Shown here: positions 1-11,223 of the stretch, one piece after another
Layout: the number at the start of each line of letters is the position of its first letter
Numbering within the stretch: position 1 is the stretch's first letter
NCBI GenBank assembly: GCA_027475525.1
Contig: JAMWFC010000056.1
Coordinates: 558,001 to 622,000 of the forward strand
DNA from: Macrolepiota albuminosa
Taxonomy: Eukaryota > Basidiomycota > Agaricomycetes > Agaricales > Agaricaceae
Length of the DNA stretch: 64,000 nt
Direction: 5' to 3'
Program-made: the position numbers and the translations under genes
The notes under the pieces: model-generated
Seen by the model: only the letters and a program-made list of their open reading frames with translations
Database searches by the model: none
Told to the model about the DNA's origin: nothing

Positions 1-630
1 ACAACACTTAAGAAGTGCCATAACCCATGATCTCAGGACATAGTAGACAAGCTCTGGAGGACGTGATGGACCAAAGCTTGTCAGAGCATGCGGATCGACA
101 AACTCGGGTTCTGTTGCAGCCAGCGCATGTACGTAGAGAAGGGTAAAGACAGAATGAGACAGTGGATTTCCTTTGTGCCACTCCATCTGAACACGGACTT
201 GAATCTAACTCCACTCAGAGAAAGAATGAACTCACCTCATAAGTAAATGCTCTGTCTATGATCCAGCATAATTCCTGAGGCAGCAAAGGTGCAGTTGGGT
301 CAAACAGTGGGGTAGCTTGATCCTCCAAAATCAGTCCACTGTCCAGACGCGGTTCACCAATCTTCGGTTTTTTAGTTCCACATGGTACCTAGACCCTCTC
401 CAGCTCACCTCGAACGCACCCATCGCATCGTACAGAGTGAGGTCATCCATGAAAATAAATGATCCAGGCTCCATCACTGAGTGTAGCGAGCTCTAAGCTG
501 AATTACTCGGCGTGATACAAGCTGGGCACGTACCAGCTGCCGCGTCACGGAAGACGTCCGTAACATCCTCGAAGTCAAAACCAGTACCCGGCGTAATTTC
601 CTCTGGGTCATCGACGATTATGCGGTCCAT
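1..630 (-). CDS. MAK10: NatC N-terminal acetyltransferase auxiliary subunit (NAA35/Mak10), C-terminus outside window
   Basis: Auxiliary subunit of the NatC complex, which acetylates the N-termini of nascent proteins at the ribosome. Read on the minus strand from the ATG at 628-630, exons lie near 630-534, 490-409, 361-236 and 186-1. They encode the Mak10-type block: an acidic start (GTGFDFEDVTDVFRDA), then FMDDLTLYDAMGAFE, then GEPRLDSGL (the family's PKMDSGM-like signature), an IIDRAFTYE stretch, and MEWHKGNPLSHSVFTLLYVH. The junction between exons 1 and 2 does not join in frame with a canonical GT-AG pair that I can find, so that boundary is unresolved. The gene runs off the left edge, so only about the first 140-150 residues are visible. 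It is divergent from MSW1. The family call is from conserved motifs. Confidence 0.85.
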
Positions 631-720
631 GATACTGCAGAGCGTCCCAATGGCGGCCTGTATCCACAGTTCGAAAAAAATCGCAGTGTAATAGATGACC
701 GTCCAATTAGAAGCGCTTGA
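631..720. promoter_or_regulatory. Shared bidirectional promoter, NAA35 / MSW1
   Basis: The start codons of NAA35 (minus, at 630) and MSW1 (plus, at 721) are only 90 bp apart, so both 5' UTRs and promoters must share this interval. No TATA box is evident. Inferred from gene layout only. Confidence 0.5.
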
Positions 721-2153
721 ATGGGGTTAGTGTGGTGGCTGTGCAAATTTTCGATGTTCTTCTCAACGTGTTGTCTGCCCCGACACATCGGCCATCTCTC
801 GACGACAGCACGCCGAGCATACAGTTCATCTCCGCTTCCGCGCACTCAAGGACGCGTAGTTTTTTCTGGTATCCAACCTACTGGCATCCCTCATGTGAGT
901 AGCCACGACACAAAACAAATTTCCGACTAATAGAACGCCAGCTAGGCAATTACCTAGGAGCTCTTTCAAACTGGGTTCAGTTACAAAATACAGCTGCACC
1001 TGAGGACGAACTTCTGTTTTCAATAGTAGGGTGGCATGCTTTGACTCTCCCACAAAACCCCTCTGCACTTGCCGTCTCTAGAAGGGACTTGCTTGCGACT
1101 CTGTTGTCGATTGGGCTTGATCCTAAACGTTCAATAATGTTCTATCAGGATCATGTAAGTATTGTTGAGTCTCACGTTGCTGTTAACCTCATTTGCTTGC
1201 TAGAATACGGCACATACTGAACTCGCATGGATTTTAAATTGTATCACACCTGTTGGTAGGCTTCGACGAATGACAACATGGAAGGTTCGTGGAGCTGGAA
1301 TGATACAAGGTATATTCTCATGTCCCTGACAGGCTCGTTTAGCAGCGTCACGGAACGCGAACGACGAATCTGAGGTTGATGAGTCTTGTTTGAATACGGG
1401 CCTCTTCACCTATCCTGTCTTACAAGCGGCCGACATCTTGGTCTATAGGTGAAGCCACTTTGTGGATCTTAGATATTTGCTCATGGCTCACGTAACCCAA
1501 GGTCTACTCATGTCCCTGTTGGAGAGGATCAAACGCAACATCTTGAACTCTGCCGAGACTTGGCAGAGATTTTCAATCGAACTTTTGCACCTTCCTCCCC
1601 TCCTTTCCCTCTTCCTGTTCTCATGAGCAGTACGTTTCCCGTCGAATCCCACTTTTCCCTTCTAACATCCTCCCGTAATACAGCACCCTCCAGAAGGATA
1701 CTCTCCCTCCGCGACCCGACCTCAAAAATGTCGAAATCCTCCCCTGATATACCATCCAGGATTCTCCTCACAGATACCGCTACACAAATCACAGCTAAAA
1801 TACGTTCAGCTGTTACGGACTCCATTGCTGGAATTACGTACGACCCTGTCGCGCGGCCTGGGACATCAAACCTTTTAGTCATCCTTGCGGCATGTACAGA
1901 AGAGAACGTGCACAGTGTCGCCGAAAGATATGAGGGAAAGCGACATAGTCAACTCAAGGCTGACGTTGCAGATGCTGTGGAAGAAAAACTTAGAGGGCCG
2001 AGAGCAGAGTTTCAGAGGATTCGACATGAGGTAACGTACTTGGATGATATTGCGCGGAGCGGTGCGCAGAAAGCGAAGGAGCGGTCCGAAGTAACAATGC
2101 AGGCAGTTAGAGAGATGGTGGGATTGCCTGGTAATGGCAAGAATAGCTTTTAA
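721..2153 (+). CDS. MSW1: Mitochondrial tryptophanyl-tRNA synthetase
   Basis: Charges mitochondrial tRNA-Trp with tryptophan. Five exons: 721-894, 942-1154, 1204-1284, 1333-1448 and 1502-2153. All junctions are GT-AG with 47-53 nt introns, and the product is about 411 residues, near the family norm. A basic N-terminal stretch (residues 1-45, several Arg, no acids) fits a mitochondrial presequence. The class I signature is split by intron 1: GIQPTGIPH then LGNYLGAL (HIGH-like, residues about 50-64). The second signature, KMSKS, is exact at residues 270-274. Between them lie YPVLQAADILVYR and VPVGEDQTQHLELCRDLA, typical of TrpRS. The start at 721 gives the presequence and no upstream ATG is needed. 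No lesions seen. Confidence 0.93.
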
Positions 2154-2349
2154 TCGTCAGTACTGCTTAACGCTGACAGTCGCCATATCATCAGGATGTT
2201 TGAATACTTGTGCATAGGTCTCTTGAGAAGCATAAGCTTTGGAAGAAACAGCGTATTTCTCTCTTAATCAAGTCAGCCCCCATATCGTCTGTGTGTGTTG
2301 TGTTCTTCGCGTTAGAAATTTCATTCAGACCAGAGAATAGACGTCAATA

Positions 2350-2891
2350 GACCCCCAACGCGCTTCTGAATGTTTAAAATATTGCTTTCAACACCGGGTA
2401 GGCAAAGACGCAAGCGGAATTCAGGGGATTCTGCTCCGTTTCTAAAAGAAATTGATCGCAGAGCGCCATTCGAGGTACAAGAAAAAGTTGTTCTAGATGA
2501 GGATGAACCTGCAAATTACTTCTGTTGAAGAGCAATGATACGGACTCTTCAAATATTTAATCGGGTCTTTCTCCATTGAAAGACTTCCTGCAACTGGTCC
2601 GCATCAGAATGATTAAGAGAAAATAACGACGCCAAGCCACTCGAGAAACCGGCGACTACCTTTGCTTGGAAGGGCCTGGTCAAAATTTCAGCAACCAAGT
2701 TGACAAAAATAACACATACTAATTGAGATCTACTCCTTCGGTTGAAGGGCCTACAGCTAATACTTGGACAGCATCAGAGAAAACATTCCGCAAGATCTTA
2801 GAGCTTGTCTTATCATTCCCATCGTTAACATCGGGCGAAAAAGAGATCGACTTGATGTTACCTAGCTCGTCGCCAATGAGGAATCGACGCA
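2350..2891 (-). pseudogene. Truncated NSA1/WDR74-like ribosome biogenesis gene fragment
   Basis: From the ATG at 2889-2891 on the minus strand the translation begins MRRFLIGDELGNIKS, then a stretch containing VQVLAVGPS. Further down come VVAGFSSGLASLFSLNHSD with QWRKTRL, and later FSCTSNGALRS. These resemble the opening blades of Nsa1 (WDR74), a WD-repeat factor of pre-60S ribosomes. The blocks need splicing across about 60-110 nt gaps. Homology fades near 2350 and MSW1 ends at 2153, so there is room for about half of a normal gene of roughly 400 codons. I infer a decayed partial copy. The match is by recalled family motifs, so the name is moderate confidence; the truncation follows from the available space. 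Confidence 0.5.
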
Positions 2892-2971
2892 TTTTTGGGA
2901 TTTTGAAATCCAGGTGACAGCGTCGCCACAAAAAGAAGTAAATTGTGCATTACGTAACAAAACATTCCTTC

Positions 2972-3781
2972 ATGGAGGCCCCTCTAAAGGAACTTGCCAA
3001 ACTTGAGAAACTTACTACTTCAAAGGGCAAGGCGCCGTCTATAATCGAAACCCTTGACGCTATACTACATCATCTACAGGATACGAAAAAAGATTTGGAG
3101 GATTCTGATGTTATAGACGATTTCCTTGAAGTTTGTCGAAAAGGCTCACCAGGATCGTAACTTATCATAACTCTCTGATTGATAGGAATCTGGCATCGAC
3201 ATTTCTGCTGAGTTGCGTGCTCAGTTCGTGGAGCTGTATTCAACACTCAAATCACTCAAACGTCAGGATATTGAGCCTGCTCTCGAGTATGATATCTGCT
3301 TTCCGTTCTAGTCTACTCGCTGAACGCTGACACATCAGGTGGACCAGAAAGAATAGATCATTCCTACAGTCGCGCTCTTCTCCTTTGGAATTTTATCTGC
3401 ATCGATCTCAGTATATCCGCTTATTACTTGCGTCACATCCCCCTGACCCATTACCGGCGCTTGCCTACGCGAATACTTACCTTCACGGATTTTATGATGA
3501 TTATCCCGCCGAAATCAAAAGGCTTATTGGATGTTTTGCCTTTCTTCCGTTATCAAAACTCCAGTCATCTCCCTATGCCGACTTAGCCTCGCCATCCCTT
3601 CATTTTGAGCTTGAGCCCCTTTTTGCTAAGGAATATTGCGCGAGTCTTTGGTATGAGTCGGCAGGTGCCACTTAGAATTGTCGGGGACATTGGTGGTGGT
3701 GGTGCGCTAGCGAGAATAGAGAAAGGCAGAAAGGTTATGCGAGAACTGAAGAGTGAATGGAGCCAGACAGACGAACTACCT
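2972..3781 (+). pseudogene. RMD5: RMD5/GID2 (GID/CTLH E3 ligase subunit) pseudogene
   Basis: Rmd5 is the RING-type subunit of the GID/CTLH ubiquitin ligase. The translation starts MEAPLKELAKLEKL at 2972. Recognisable blocks follow: VEKAHQDRN near 3136, ESGIDISAELRAQFVELYS near 3186, SRSSPLEFYLHRSQ near 3374, SPYADL near 3569, then EYCASLGMSRQVPL and GDIGGGGALARIEKGRKVMRE up to 3781. Lesions: a one-base frame change near 3135; the LisH-containing middle is missing between VEKAHQDRN and ESGIDIS; an extra T near 3642 shifts EYCASL out of frame with GMSRQ; and nothing after SQTDELP matches the C-terminal RING-like domain. A normal intron (about 3290-3340) is still recognisable. It lies head-to-head with the NSA1-like fragment, starts 80 bp apart. 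Confidence 0.75.
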
Positions 3782-5637
3782 GTATGTCAAACATTCTCCG
3801 GAAAATCGAGACACGTTGTCACACCTGGCACTATCACTTGACTGACGTGGTATCAAAAATGTTCCCATAGCTCATCTTTCGTAGCCATCTACTCGACCAA
3901 TTCCAAGTCAAGTTGTCCTGCATTATATTGACTCATCCTAGAGGCCATTTCGAAATTAATCCAACGAAAGGCAGGTTTCAAAAACTTCCAAAGCAGTGGC
4001 CCAGTCTGACAGTAGAGGTTCAAATTTATGGGTGCAGAATCAAGTTATTTACAGAAGAGTTACGGTGAGTAGAAACCGGTGCCCATTTCGCAACCCGGCC
4101 CGTTACAAATATCAGGGAGTCGAAGTATCTCCTCAAAGTCTCACGGCAATTCCACGAGAAAGTAAGTATGGCCAATGGCATAAATGCTGCCCATCAAAGG
4201 TTACTCAGCCAGAAGCAACACAGCCTCCTGCCTCGTTATTGTCCCTGTCTTCTTTTCCTTTTGACTTTCACGACCCACTCGTCGCTGCGCTTTCTGAGCA
4301 TCTGCTCGCAGATGATTGATTCATCTGCCCCGCCGTCTCTCCCGCGAGGACCGACAATTTATGGCTGGTTCTCGTCGCAATCGCGGGAGAAGACTCCCTG
4401 GTTCACTATTACCGTGCATATCATGTTCGTTGGAGTTTCCTTAATTCCAAAAAATTGTATTGATCTTTCATCAAGCTCATCTTCAGTCGTTGCACGGCAA
4501 TGAAATGGGCCATGGCTGCACAAATCCATCTCATAGCATTTCAAGTCGCCAAACGATGGAATTGTGCAGTCATAAAGGGATGAATGTTGCTTCGTACTTG
4601 GTGAGTGGTGTCTTGAATACTGTACACAAGCGTACTGAAGGTTAATCAGGAGTTGCATCGGTCGGGGTCCTGCGACACCGTCATTTCCTATCGTGCTGGG
4701 TCAATGGTGGAATTGCGCGGGAATCGGTGGAACGAATGGATATGAGGATTTGATGATGAGTATGCAGGTGTCCATAAAACATAAAAAACATGTCAAAGAT
4801 ATTCATGCTGATGTAAATTTTGAACCACGAATCTATATATGCATATGCCTTATGCCTTATAAAAACCGCCAGAAAGTTTCAAAGCATCGACAATGATGGC
4901 CGCCCGGATTGTGAGGCATAGTAGCGTCGTGTATGGATTTATTCGTTTCAATGTCATTTTCTTCAATAGATACCTCTAATGCCTGTTCTGATGTGGCTTG
5001 TCCCTTATGTCGCTAAACAAATCACAGTCGCTACCGGACTTGGCGGATCGAACGATGGTCGCCATACTTGGTCGAAACAAAGTTCGAGGCGGGAGGTTTA
5101 TAATAAAGGAATTCAGCCACTTCCGTATAATAGAGACAAGGTTCTTGATAACCTTAGCTACTTATGTTTGTAGCGGAGGTAGATATCTGAATATTTGTAA
5201 CTTGCGAAAATTACCAGGGTCAGTACAACGCGCGTTTGAACCGACATAAGTATCCGCTTTCGTATACTGTTCCTCTCTGGTTGTTTCTGGGATCAATATT
5301 GGAGCTCAGACACACACAGAAGGGTAACATTGTTGTAACGTGAGTATTACCTCGAAAATGCTGATTTCAACTGCATTGCGTTGTGTGAAGAGTGATTATC
5401 CTCACGAGATATAAATGAACATGCAGTATTGTCAACAAACAATGTATTCACCAATCCTCCTGCCCAATGTTCGCTTCCACGGATCTAGATTTATACCGTA
5501 TGTTAACGTGTTCCATGTATGCTCGGAAGATCAGTGACTGATAAGTGCGTCGCTGTTCAATCTATTTTTCTCCGCATTCTGTAAACAAATTCCTCTTGTG
5601 CACACTCCGACGGGAATAAATATACATACAGCGTCAA
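3782..5637. other. Stretch without a supportable gene
   Basis: Only short discordant reading frames. Contains a diverged copy (about 4733-4825) of the sequence at 8786-8880, described separately. Also holds a short motif near 5160-5200 (GTAGCGGAGGTAGATA) that recurs near 58,985. Otherwise I see nothing. Confidence 0.5.
4733..4825 (-). pseudogene. Relic third copy of the local small membrane protein family
   Basis: On the minus strand the segment beginning at the ATG at 4804-4806 aligns with the first exon of the gene at 8288-8860, sharing for example the run AAATCCTCATATCCATTC. Small indels throw the hydrophobic N-terminus out of frame and I cannot follow the rest, so I read it as a decayed copy. 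Function unknown. Confidence 0.5.
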
Positions 5638-6852
5638 CTACATAGATTCTGAATCAGTTTGAGCTACAATCGACCATCCATCCCAGCCCTCTCGTCCCCC
5701 GATCGACTCCCCTGCCACGAGTTGAAATTCGGGTCCTGATTGTATTCGGTGTAAAATGGCTGCTGATATTATTCCAGCTGCCATAGGAGCCCAGCCAGCC
5801 GCAACACATCTATAGCGGCCAAAACCGAAAGGCAATAACTTGATCTCCTCTTGGTCCCGGGTCACCCTGTTGGGGTGGAAGCGCAATGGGTCAAATTCGC
5901 ATGCATTTACGCCCCAGGTGGATTCTGAGCGAAGTGTCTTTCCTATATCTGCACTCTCACGACGAAGAAGTGGTCCAAATAGCTTTGTAGCGAGTTTATC
6001 GAAACTTAGAGGGAGAAAAGCAGGGAATACATGGATTCGGAAGGCCCGGGTAATATGTTTAGATGGCGGATGAAGGCGCATGACTTCCGTTACAAACCAC
6101 TCTGCCGAGGGATGGGTGTCAAAGCAACGAAATTGATCCTTATTTGGTGAACGGTGGAGTTGTGTGAGTGCATGCGAGGAATTTCGTGCATAAGCTACGG
6201 AAGTAGCGACTACACGCCACATTGTTTCCCATATTGGAATGACAAAGTCGAGGGGGTTCGGATAAGAATCGTCGTCAGGAATAAGGTGACGTAGATGATA
6301 GTTTAGCCGATGCAAGTCATGTGTCGGGATAGGGTCAGGCTTCTTCGAGAGTGACCACAATTGATTGATGAGTGTGGAAACTACACGGATGTCCTCTGGG
6401 TCAAGGTCCTTTACTGACGTATCAACTTTCAAAATTGCAACGAGCGCTACACGCATCGTTACATCCTGAACAAATCCGTCGAAGTCCCTCATCCCGGCAT
6501 GGGGGAGAGCAGCCTCTACGGCTTCCATGGCAATGTTTTGGAAGTCGTCCCATCCACCATTAGTTGCAGCCCTGATTAGCGACTTCGCACGTTCAACGAA
6601 GACTGTATGAACACCAACGTCACTAGAGACGAACGTGTTAGACAAAGCAAAAGCTTTGATTAGACGTTCATTTGCCAGAGCGCGCGACATTAAAAGCTCG
6701 TGAGTACTTGCTTTTGGAGGACTCAACACTTCGTTAATTGCTGTAGTTCGTCGAATGAAGAGTCTCTGGAGGTGAAGAGATATCAGGCGCCGCATTATAA
6801 AAAGTAAGAGGAAGAAGAACGAGGAAACAAATGCGGTACTGAACATCTTCAT
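5638..6852 (-). CDS. Cytochrome P450 monooxygenase, short divergent intronless type
   Basis: A single uninterrupted exon of 404 residues. P450s insert one oxygen atom into organic substrates using a heme-thiolate centre, usually anchored in the ER. Residues 1-20 are a hydrophobic membrane anchor (FSTAFVSSFFFLLLFIM) followed by basic residues. The ExxR motif of helix K is present (EVMRLHPPSKH, about residue 258), followed by a FDPLRFHPNR equivalent of the PERF motif. The heme signature FGFGRYRCVA has its Cys ligand at residue 349. The length is below the usual 500. The I-helix shows ETMWRVV rather than the typical AGxxT, so the oxygen-activation region is atypical. No cluster partners are seen beside it; the flanks hold the small membrane protein family. 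Substrate cannot be inferred. Confidence 0.85.
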   Translation of the reverse strand: MKMFSTAFVSSFFFLLLFIMRRLISLHLQRLFIRRTTAINEVLSPPKASTHELLMSRALANERLIKAFALSNTFVSSDVGVHTVFVERAKSLIRAATNGGWDDFQNIAMEAVEAALPHAGMRDFDGFVQDVTMRVALVAILKVDTSVKDLDPEDIRVVSTLINQLWSLSKKPDPIPTHDLHRLNYHLRHLIPDDDSYPNPLDFVIPIWETMWRVVATSVAYARNSSHALTQLHRSPNKDQFRCFDTHPSAEWFVTEVMRLHPPSKHITRAFRIHVFPAFLPLSFDKLATKLFGPLLRRESADIGKTLRSESTWGVNACEFDPLRFHPNRVTRDQEEIKLLPFGFGRYRCVAAGWAPMAAGIISAAILHRIQSGPEFQLVAGESIGGREGWDGWSIVAQTDSESM

Positions 6853-8287
6853 CGTAAGAGACTGGGGGGGGGTTGCAAGGTCACGATGGGTTTTAAGTAG
6901 GGCTGAAGCCCCCGGTTCCTAGTGTACATATGACACCTTGACTGTGGACGCAGCAACAGATATGAAAGAAGAGCTCCTCAGTCCAGCTTCCAACACATCA
7001 TATTAAACCCTAAACGCCCCCACCTGATCATGCGGGGGAACCTTATGGCTAAACGCATTCGCGTTTGGCAATCGTCCTGGCCAAGAAAACAACATTCGTG
7101 GAGCATGCTGAATCTTTGTGGCACGAGGCCGATCATCTTCGATGTAGCGTAGAAGTTTCGGCAGCGGAGGTCATTGATAACATGTCGTCTATCTAACATG
7201 TCGTCTATCACAGTTATTGTCCATGTTGCCCAGTTGAACAAGAAAGATGTAGTGTTGGCGTTAGCAATCTTTAAATTTGTATGTAAGTGAAAGATGCATC
7301 CAGGTGAAAGGATCCTTCCGCATGAAGTCGGGACAACAGCGATACATTGGGAGAAGGACGCGGAAGGCTCGTAACAAGCGATCGGTACCTGTGGCGAGAG
7401 CGCAGCAAATAGGCGCTGAGGAGATCGCCGAGAATACGATCTCCGGGAGGAAGGATTCAGCGAAGGTGCCTCAAGGCGAAGTCTCAGACTCCTACTTTCT
7501 ACTTCTCATCGCCGGCAGTAGTTGAGAAGGTTTTAGACATATTGAAAAGTTTAAGCGTGCGAGACAAGTGTTAAATCTGGCCTTCAGCATCAGCCGTACT
7601 TGCCTCGTGACACCGACCGCCACGTGATCGACCGAACCGTAGAAAATGCCAAGTTTTTTCCCACAGCTTTTTTTTCTCTTGCGCTCAAGTCAAATTGCAA
7701 ACTTCGGCCTATTTGTTTTCATACGGCTAGTTTGTGCCAAAGTAGCGCGTATATCAACTTTTTGGACATCTCAGTGCTCGTCGGTTACCGTCACCGCTTC
7801 GTCTTGGTGTTCCCTTGAAGGAGTAGAGCCGGTAGTCCATACAATTCCCTTACCGTAGCCAATTCTGGCGCGGTTCGCATATCCACACTGTACAGCTCCA
7901 CAATTTTAAATAAATGCAGTGTTGCTTGTTTCAGAGGTCTTAGTAACAGGTGTCATTGATCACGATTGTGGACCTTCCCCTTGCAATATGGACATCTAAT
8001 TTACCATACGTTGCCGTGGCTTTGTCTCATAATTTGTGTCGTTGTTCTTACTCCAAGATCAATTGAGCGCGTCATCGCGGTTTGTCTGGGAAGACACGAT
8101 CCATAGCAAGGTAGGAATACTACATAACAACTACACTGCCTCGCTTGAAATGGTAACTAGGTATTGTGTCTAACACAGCCAAGTTTCTGGAAGAATAAAA
8201 CGACAGCGTCAGCAAAATGGACACGTTCCTTCCACTTTCTTTCTTGATTGCATTCTGGTAGCTCCAGACCCTCACATTCCTTATCAC
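6853..8287. other. Intergenic stretch
   Basis: No supportable gene. The only clear structure is a 16-bp tandem repeat at 7179-7209 (unit AACATGTCGTCTATCT, two copies). The T-rich region near 7650-7800 has no convincing reading frame. Confidence 0.4.
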
Positions 8288-8860
8288 CTAAATTGTCCTG
8301 GATGGTGCGCGTCTCGGTGGGTTTGGGGGCCCTGGGTGAAGACTTTCCAGGTCAGGTACACGCGCCTGTGGGCGCCAAAGTCTTTGTGGAAATGAGTTAC
8401 GAAAGTGGGTAATGGGGTCTGGTTGCTGAATTTCAAGACTGACATCAATATCAATGTCAGGTGCGTCGACCGTTATTAACGATGTAGAAGAAGTGAAAGT
8501 GTTTGTAAGGAGAGTGATTGTAGACGGATCTGTCGTGATGATAAAGATTGTGTTAGTAATCGTTGTGAATATCCATTCACTGAGATCGTTCTGAAGTGTA
8601 GATGTCTGACCATTACCAACTTGCAGGAAAGACCAGGACTTACAGAGCGTAGCGCTGCATGTAGGATGATGCGAGCAAAGTTCGTCAAAGCTTCGCAACC
8701 TGGCGTAGCTGTTGACTAGCATCATCAGCTGGTCATGGAGAAAAGAAGTTCCAAATTACATACCATTGAAAGGGATTCTGATTCTGAATGGATATGAGGA
8801 TTTGAGGATGAGGATGAAGGCGAGCATAAAAGATAGGAAACATATGACATAGGTATTCAT
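8288..8860 (-). CDS. Small putative membrane protein, local family copy B
   Basis: Not recognised. From the ATG at 8858-8860 the first exon encodes a hydrophobic helix (MNTYVICFLSFMLAFILIL, likely signal anchor). A GT-AG intron follows (donor GTATGT about 8760), then an exon with TNFARIILHAALRS. A second intron leads to SEWIFTTITNTIFIITTDP and a Pro-rich tail ending at 8288. The same order, with an N-terminal helix, then AFARAIIHAGF, then KWTLTIVYILILTTLL, then DIESQLPDLQPP, occurs in the gene at 10594-11223. The two are therefore paralogues and the splicing is supported by the comparison. Predicted about 155 residues with two or three membrane segments and a Pro-rich cytoplasmic tail. No function can be assigned. 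Confidence 0.55.
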
Positions 8861-10593
8861 GTTGTTAAGTGCAAATTGTGAACGAAGTAATTACCCCATT
8901 CCTCGAGTGCTTATATAGTCTTGACCGCAAAAACGAATTTTCATACAGCTACCGGATAGGTTACAAAGTTATGACTATTCGTGCTTTACTGCTAGGTTGT
9001 GCTCAAAAACCTTATCCGGAGCACCACAGAGCCAACACAAGATATCGCAGATTACCGATACAGCCAGCAGCATTACAAGTTTCCTTGAGCACACCGCAGC
9101 AGAAAAGGCAAGTAGCTCAAGTTCAAAATTTCATAATAAGGGCATGATAACGGCATGCGCAGTCTTCCAAAGAGTGTATTAGGGTTGTTCCTTCGTTTCT
9201 TTGACATATACTGATATAGGGTGGGAAATTGGACGTACTGTGAAACCAGGATATGAGTCTATCGACTCATAAAGCATTCTAGCCGATGACAGGATGTACA
9301 AGAGAGCCAAATCATCTGGGAAGTGCTTTCGAAAATGACAACTTCAATCCTGATATCAAAAGCTGGCCTAAGTTGGGATACTAGTGTACACCGACAATTC
9401 AATATATTAATCATAGGTTGAAATCAGAATACCTTTAAATAATGCACCAAACGACCAGTCAGCACCAACAATTATGTGTCGGCGATCCAAATGGTTGAGA
9501 GACTCAACGCATTCGCAAAGCATACAATTTTAAAGGCGAGTGTTTGTAGGAGCAAAGAATTTCCGTAGAAGCAACGAACGATTGACGCGCATGGATCTTG
9601 AACATCCTTTCACTGTCAAAGAACTTCACAGCGCATACTGATATATACGACTGTAAAAGGTTTAAAGGAATACCCTGGAAGTTAGCTTAGTATGAAAGAA
9701 AAAGTAGCATGAAACACTTACTGACCTGGATCTAGATATCTATGGACGGCGGACAAAAGTATGTCTCTTACCTCTGTAAAATACTTACGCTTGTCGTCCA
9801 GCACTCGGACATGATCGATCAACAAAAGGCTTAACAGTTTTACCTTCTGACAATGCCTCACGAGCATGGAGCTTGATCTGGTGTACTGTTCTTCAGCTTC
9901 CTTGATATATTGCAGCCGAGAAGAAGCAAATAACATGTTGAAAAAAGAAGATCCGATATGAAAAAGTCCTTTTGATAGACGCTGGAACAGAACGAGAATC
10001 TATGTAAATGGGGTCCAGGTAAGCCACACGACTTACATGCGTCTACACACCTAGCTGAAAATGGAAGGACATGAGTCTAGACATGCCCAGCGCTCAGTAG
10101 GAGCCAAATTGCTGGGGTACGAAAACATGCTTCAAGGGAAAGGCTCAGGGTGAGAAGTGGGAACTGCACGAACACGAGGCGTCACACGCATTTATAACCA
10201 GTTTCCACCCGGCCCGGAGCTGCCACCATAGCGTCTCTTCTAACTGCGGCGCAGTCTGACTCGACCTCTACATCATGCGAAGTTCGCGGCTACGCTGCAA
10301 AGAAACTCCGTGCACTTGGTGAAATCATTCAAAAGATCTATCTATTGTTATCAGGTATGGGAGATGGAACCCAGCCGCAGTAACCACAAAGCGCTCAATT
10401 GCACTTGGCAAATACAATTCAGATTGTACAAATACTTAGACGCTTAAAGGGTGGGGGAATAATCTCTTCTTTACCTCTTCTTGAAAACTATTTCCGTTCT
10501 TGGTCGAAGTCAACGATAAAGTTCGAATCGGGGTCAGGGTGGGTTGGATCGAAGGTAGTTAAGTGACAAACAAGGTCAGATATGATTATTGCT
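8861..10593. other. Intergenic stretch with one candidate exon
   Basis: Mostly uninformative. A minus-strand frame at 9718-9936 (amphipathic, containing RLQYIKEAEEQYTRSSSML) looks more protein-like than its surroundings and is followed by plausible splice sites (GTAAGT near 9790). I cannot join it to other exons or name it, so it is left as a candidate only. Confidence 0.3.
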
Positions 10594-11223
10594 TCATGTG
10601 GGTGCCGTCTGACGGCGCTTCTGTGGCAAGCGCAGGCTTTGCAAAGAAGGGAAGTTGTCACTCGAGTGAGCGTTGAGACGTGGAGGCGGAAGGTGGGCAG
10701 GTTGCGGTGGCTGTAAGTCCGGCAATTGGGATTCGATATCAGTGCTGATTGTCAACTCAGGAGGATCTATAGTCGATGCCGCGTCGTCGTCTGAGATGAT
10801 AGGCACAGTAATAGATTCGTGGCTCGGGCCTGCGAGCAGAGTCGTTAAGATGAGAATGTACACTATCGTAAGCGTCCATTTAGCCACTGGCGGGATGATC
10901 GTGTCGGGCTGATTACTGCCTATTTCATGTATGGCAGTCAGAAATCCTGCATGGATTATAGCTCGTGCAAATGCCCGAGCGAAAGCCGTCATTGAAGAAC
11001 GGCTTGGTAAGGAGAGCGGAAATGGAGATCCGCGAAGCAGTCGCCTCCTCACGCGTTCTCCTTCTGTGCGTGGGGGGGCGCCTGCCTCGCGAATTGAGGT
11101 GACGGGAGGAGGTAGGATGTGATTGTCACGGCGAAGATGGCTATAAGTAAGTGATTGACCTACTCGCAAGACGAGTATGACGGCGAAGGAAAATGAGAGT
11201 ACGCATTTGATGATTATGTCCAT
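10594..11223 (-). CDS. Small putative membrane protein, local family copy A
   Basis: Not recognised. An open frame of 209 codons from ATG at 11221-11223. It has an N-terminal hydrophobic segment (residues about 4-25, CVLSFSFAVILVLRVG), a polar Arg/Pro-rich stretch (about 30-75, possibly an unspliced intron), a segment AFARAFARAIIHAGF, a second strong membrane helix (KWTLTIVYILILTTLLAG), and an acidic Pro-rich tail. It parallels copy B at 8288-8860 segment by segment. The comparison suggests the polar insertion may be intronic in part, so the exact protein is uncertain. Same strand as copy B and the P450. Confidence 0.55.
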   Translation of the reverse strand: MDIIIKCVLSFSFAVILVLRVGQSLTYSHLRRDNHILPPPVTSIREAGAPPRTEGERVRRRLLRGSPFPLSLPSRSSMTAFARAFARAIIHAGFLTAIHEIGSNQPDTIIPPVAKWTLTIVYILILTTLLAGPSHESITVPIISDDDAASTIDPPELTISTDIESQLPDLQPPQPAHLPPPRLNAHSSDNFPSLQSLRLPQKRRQTAPT

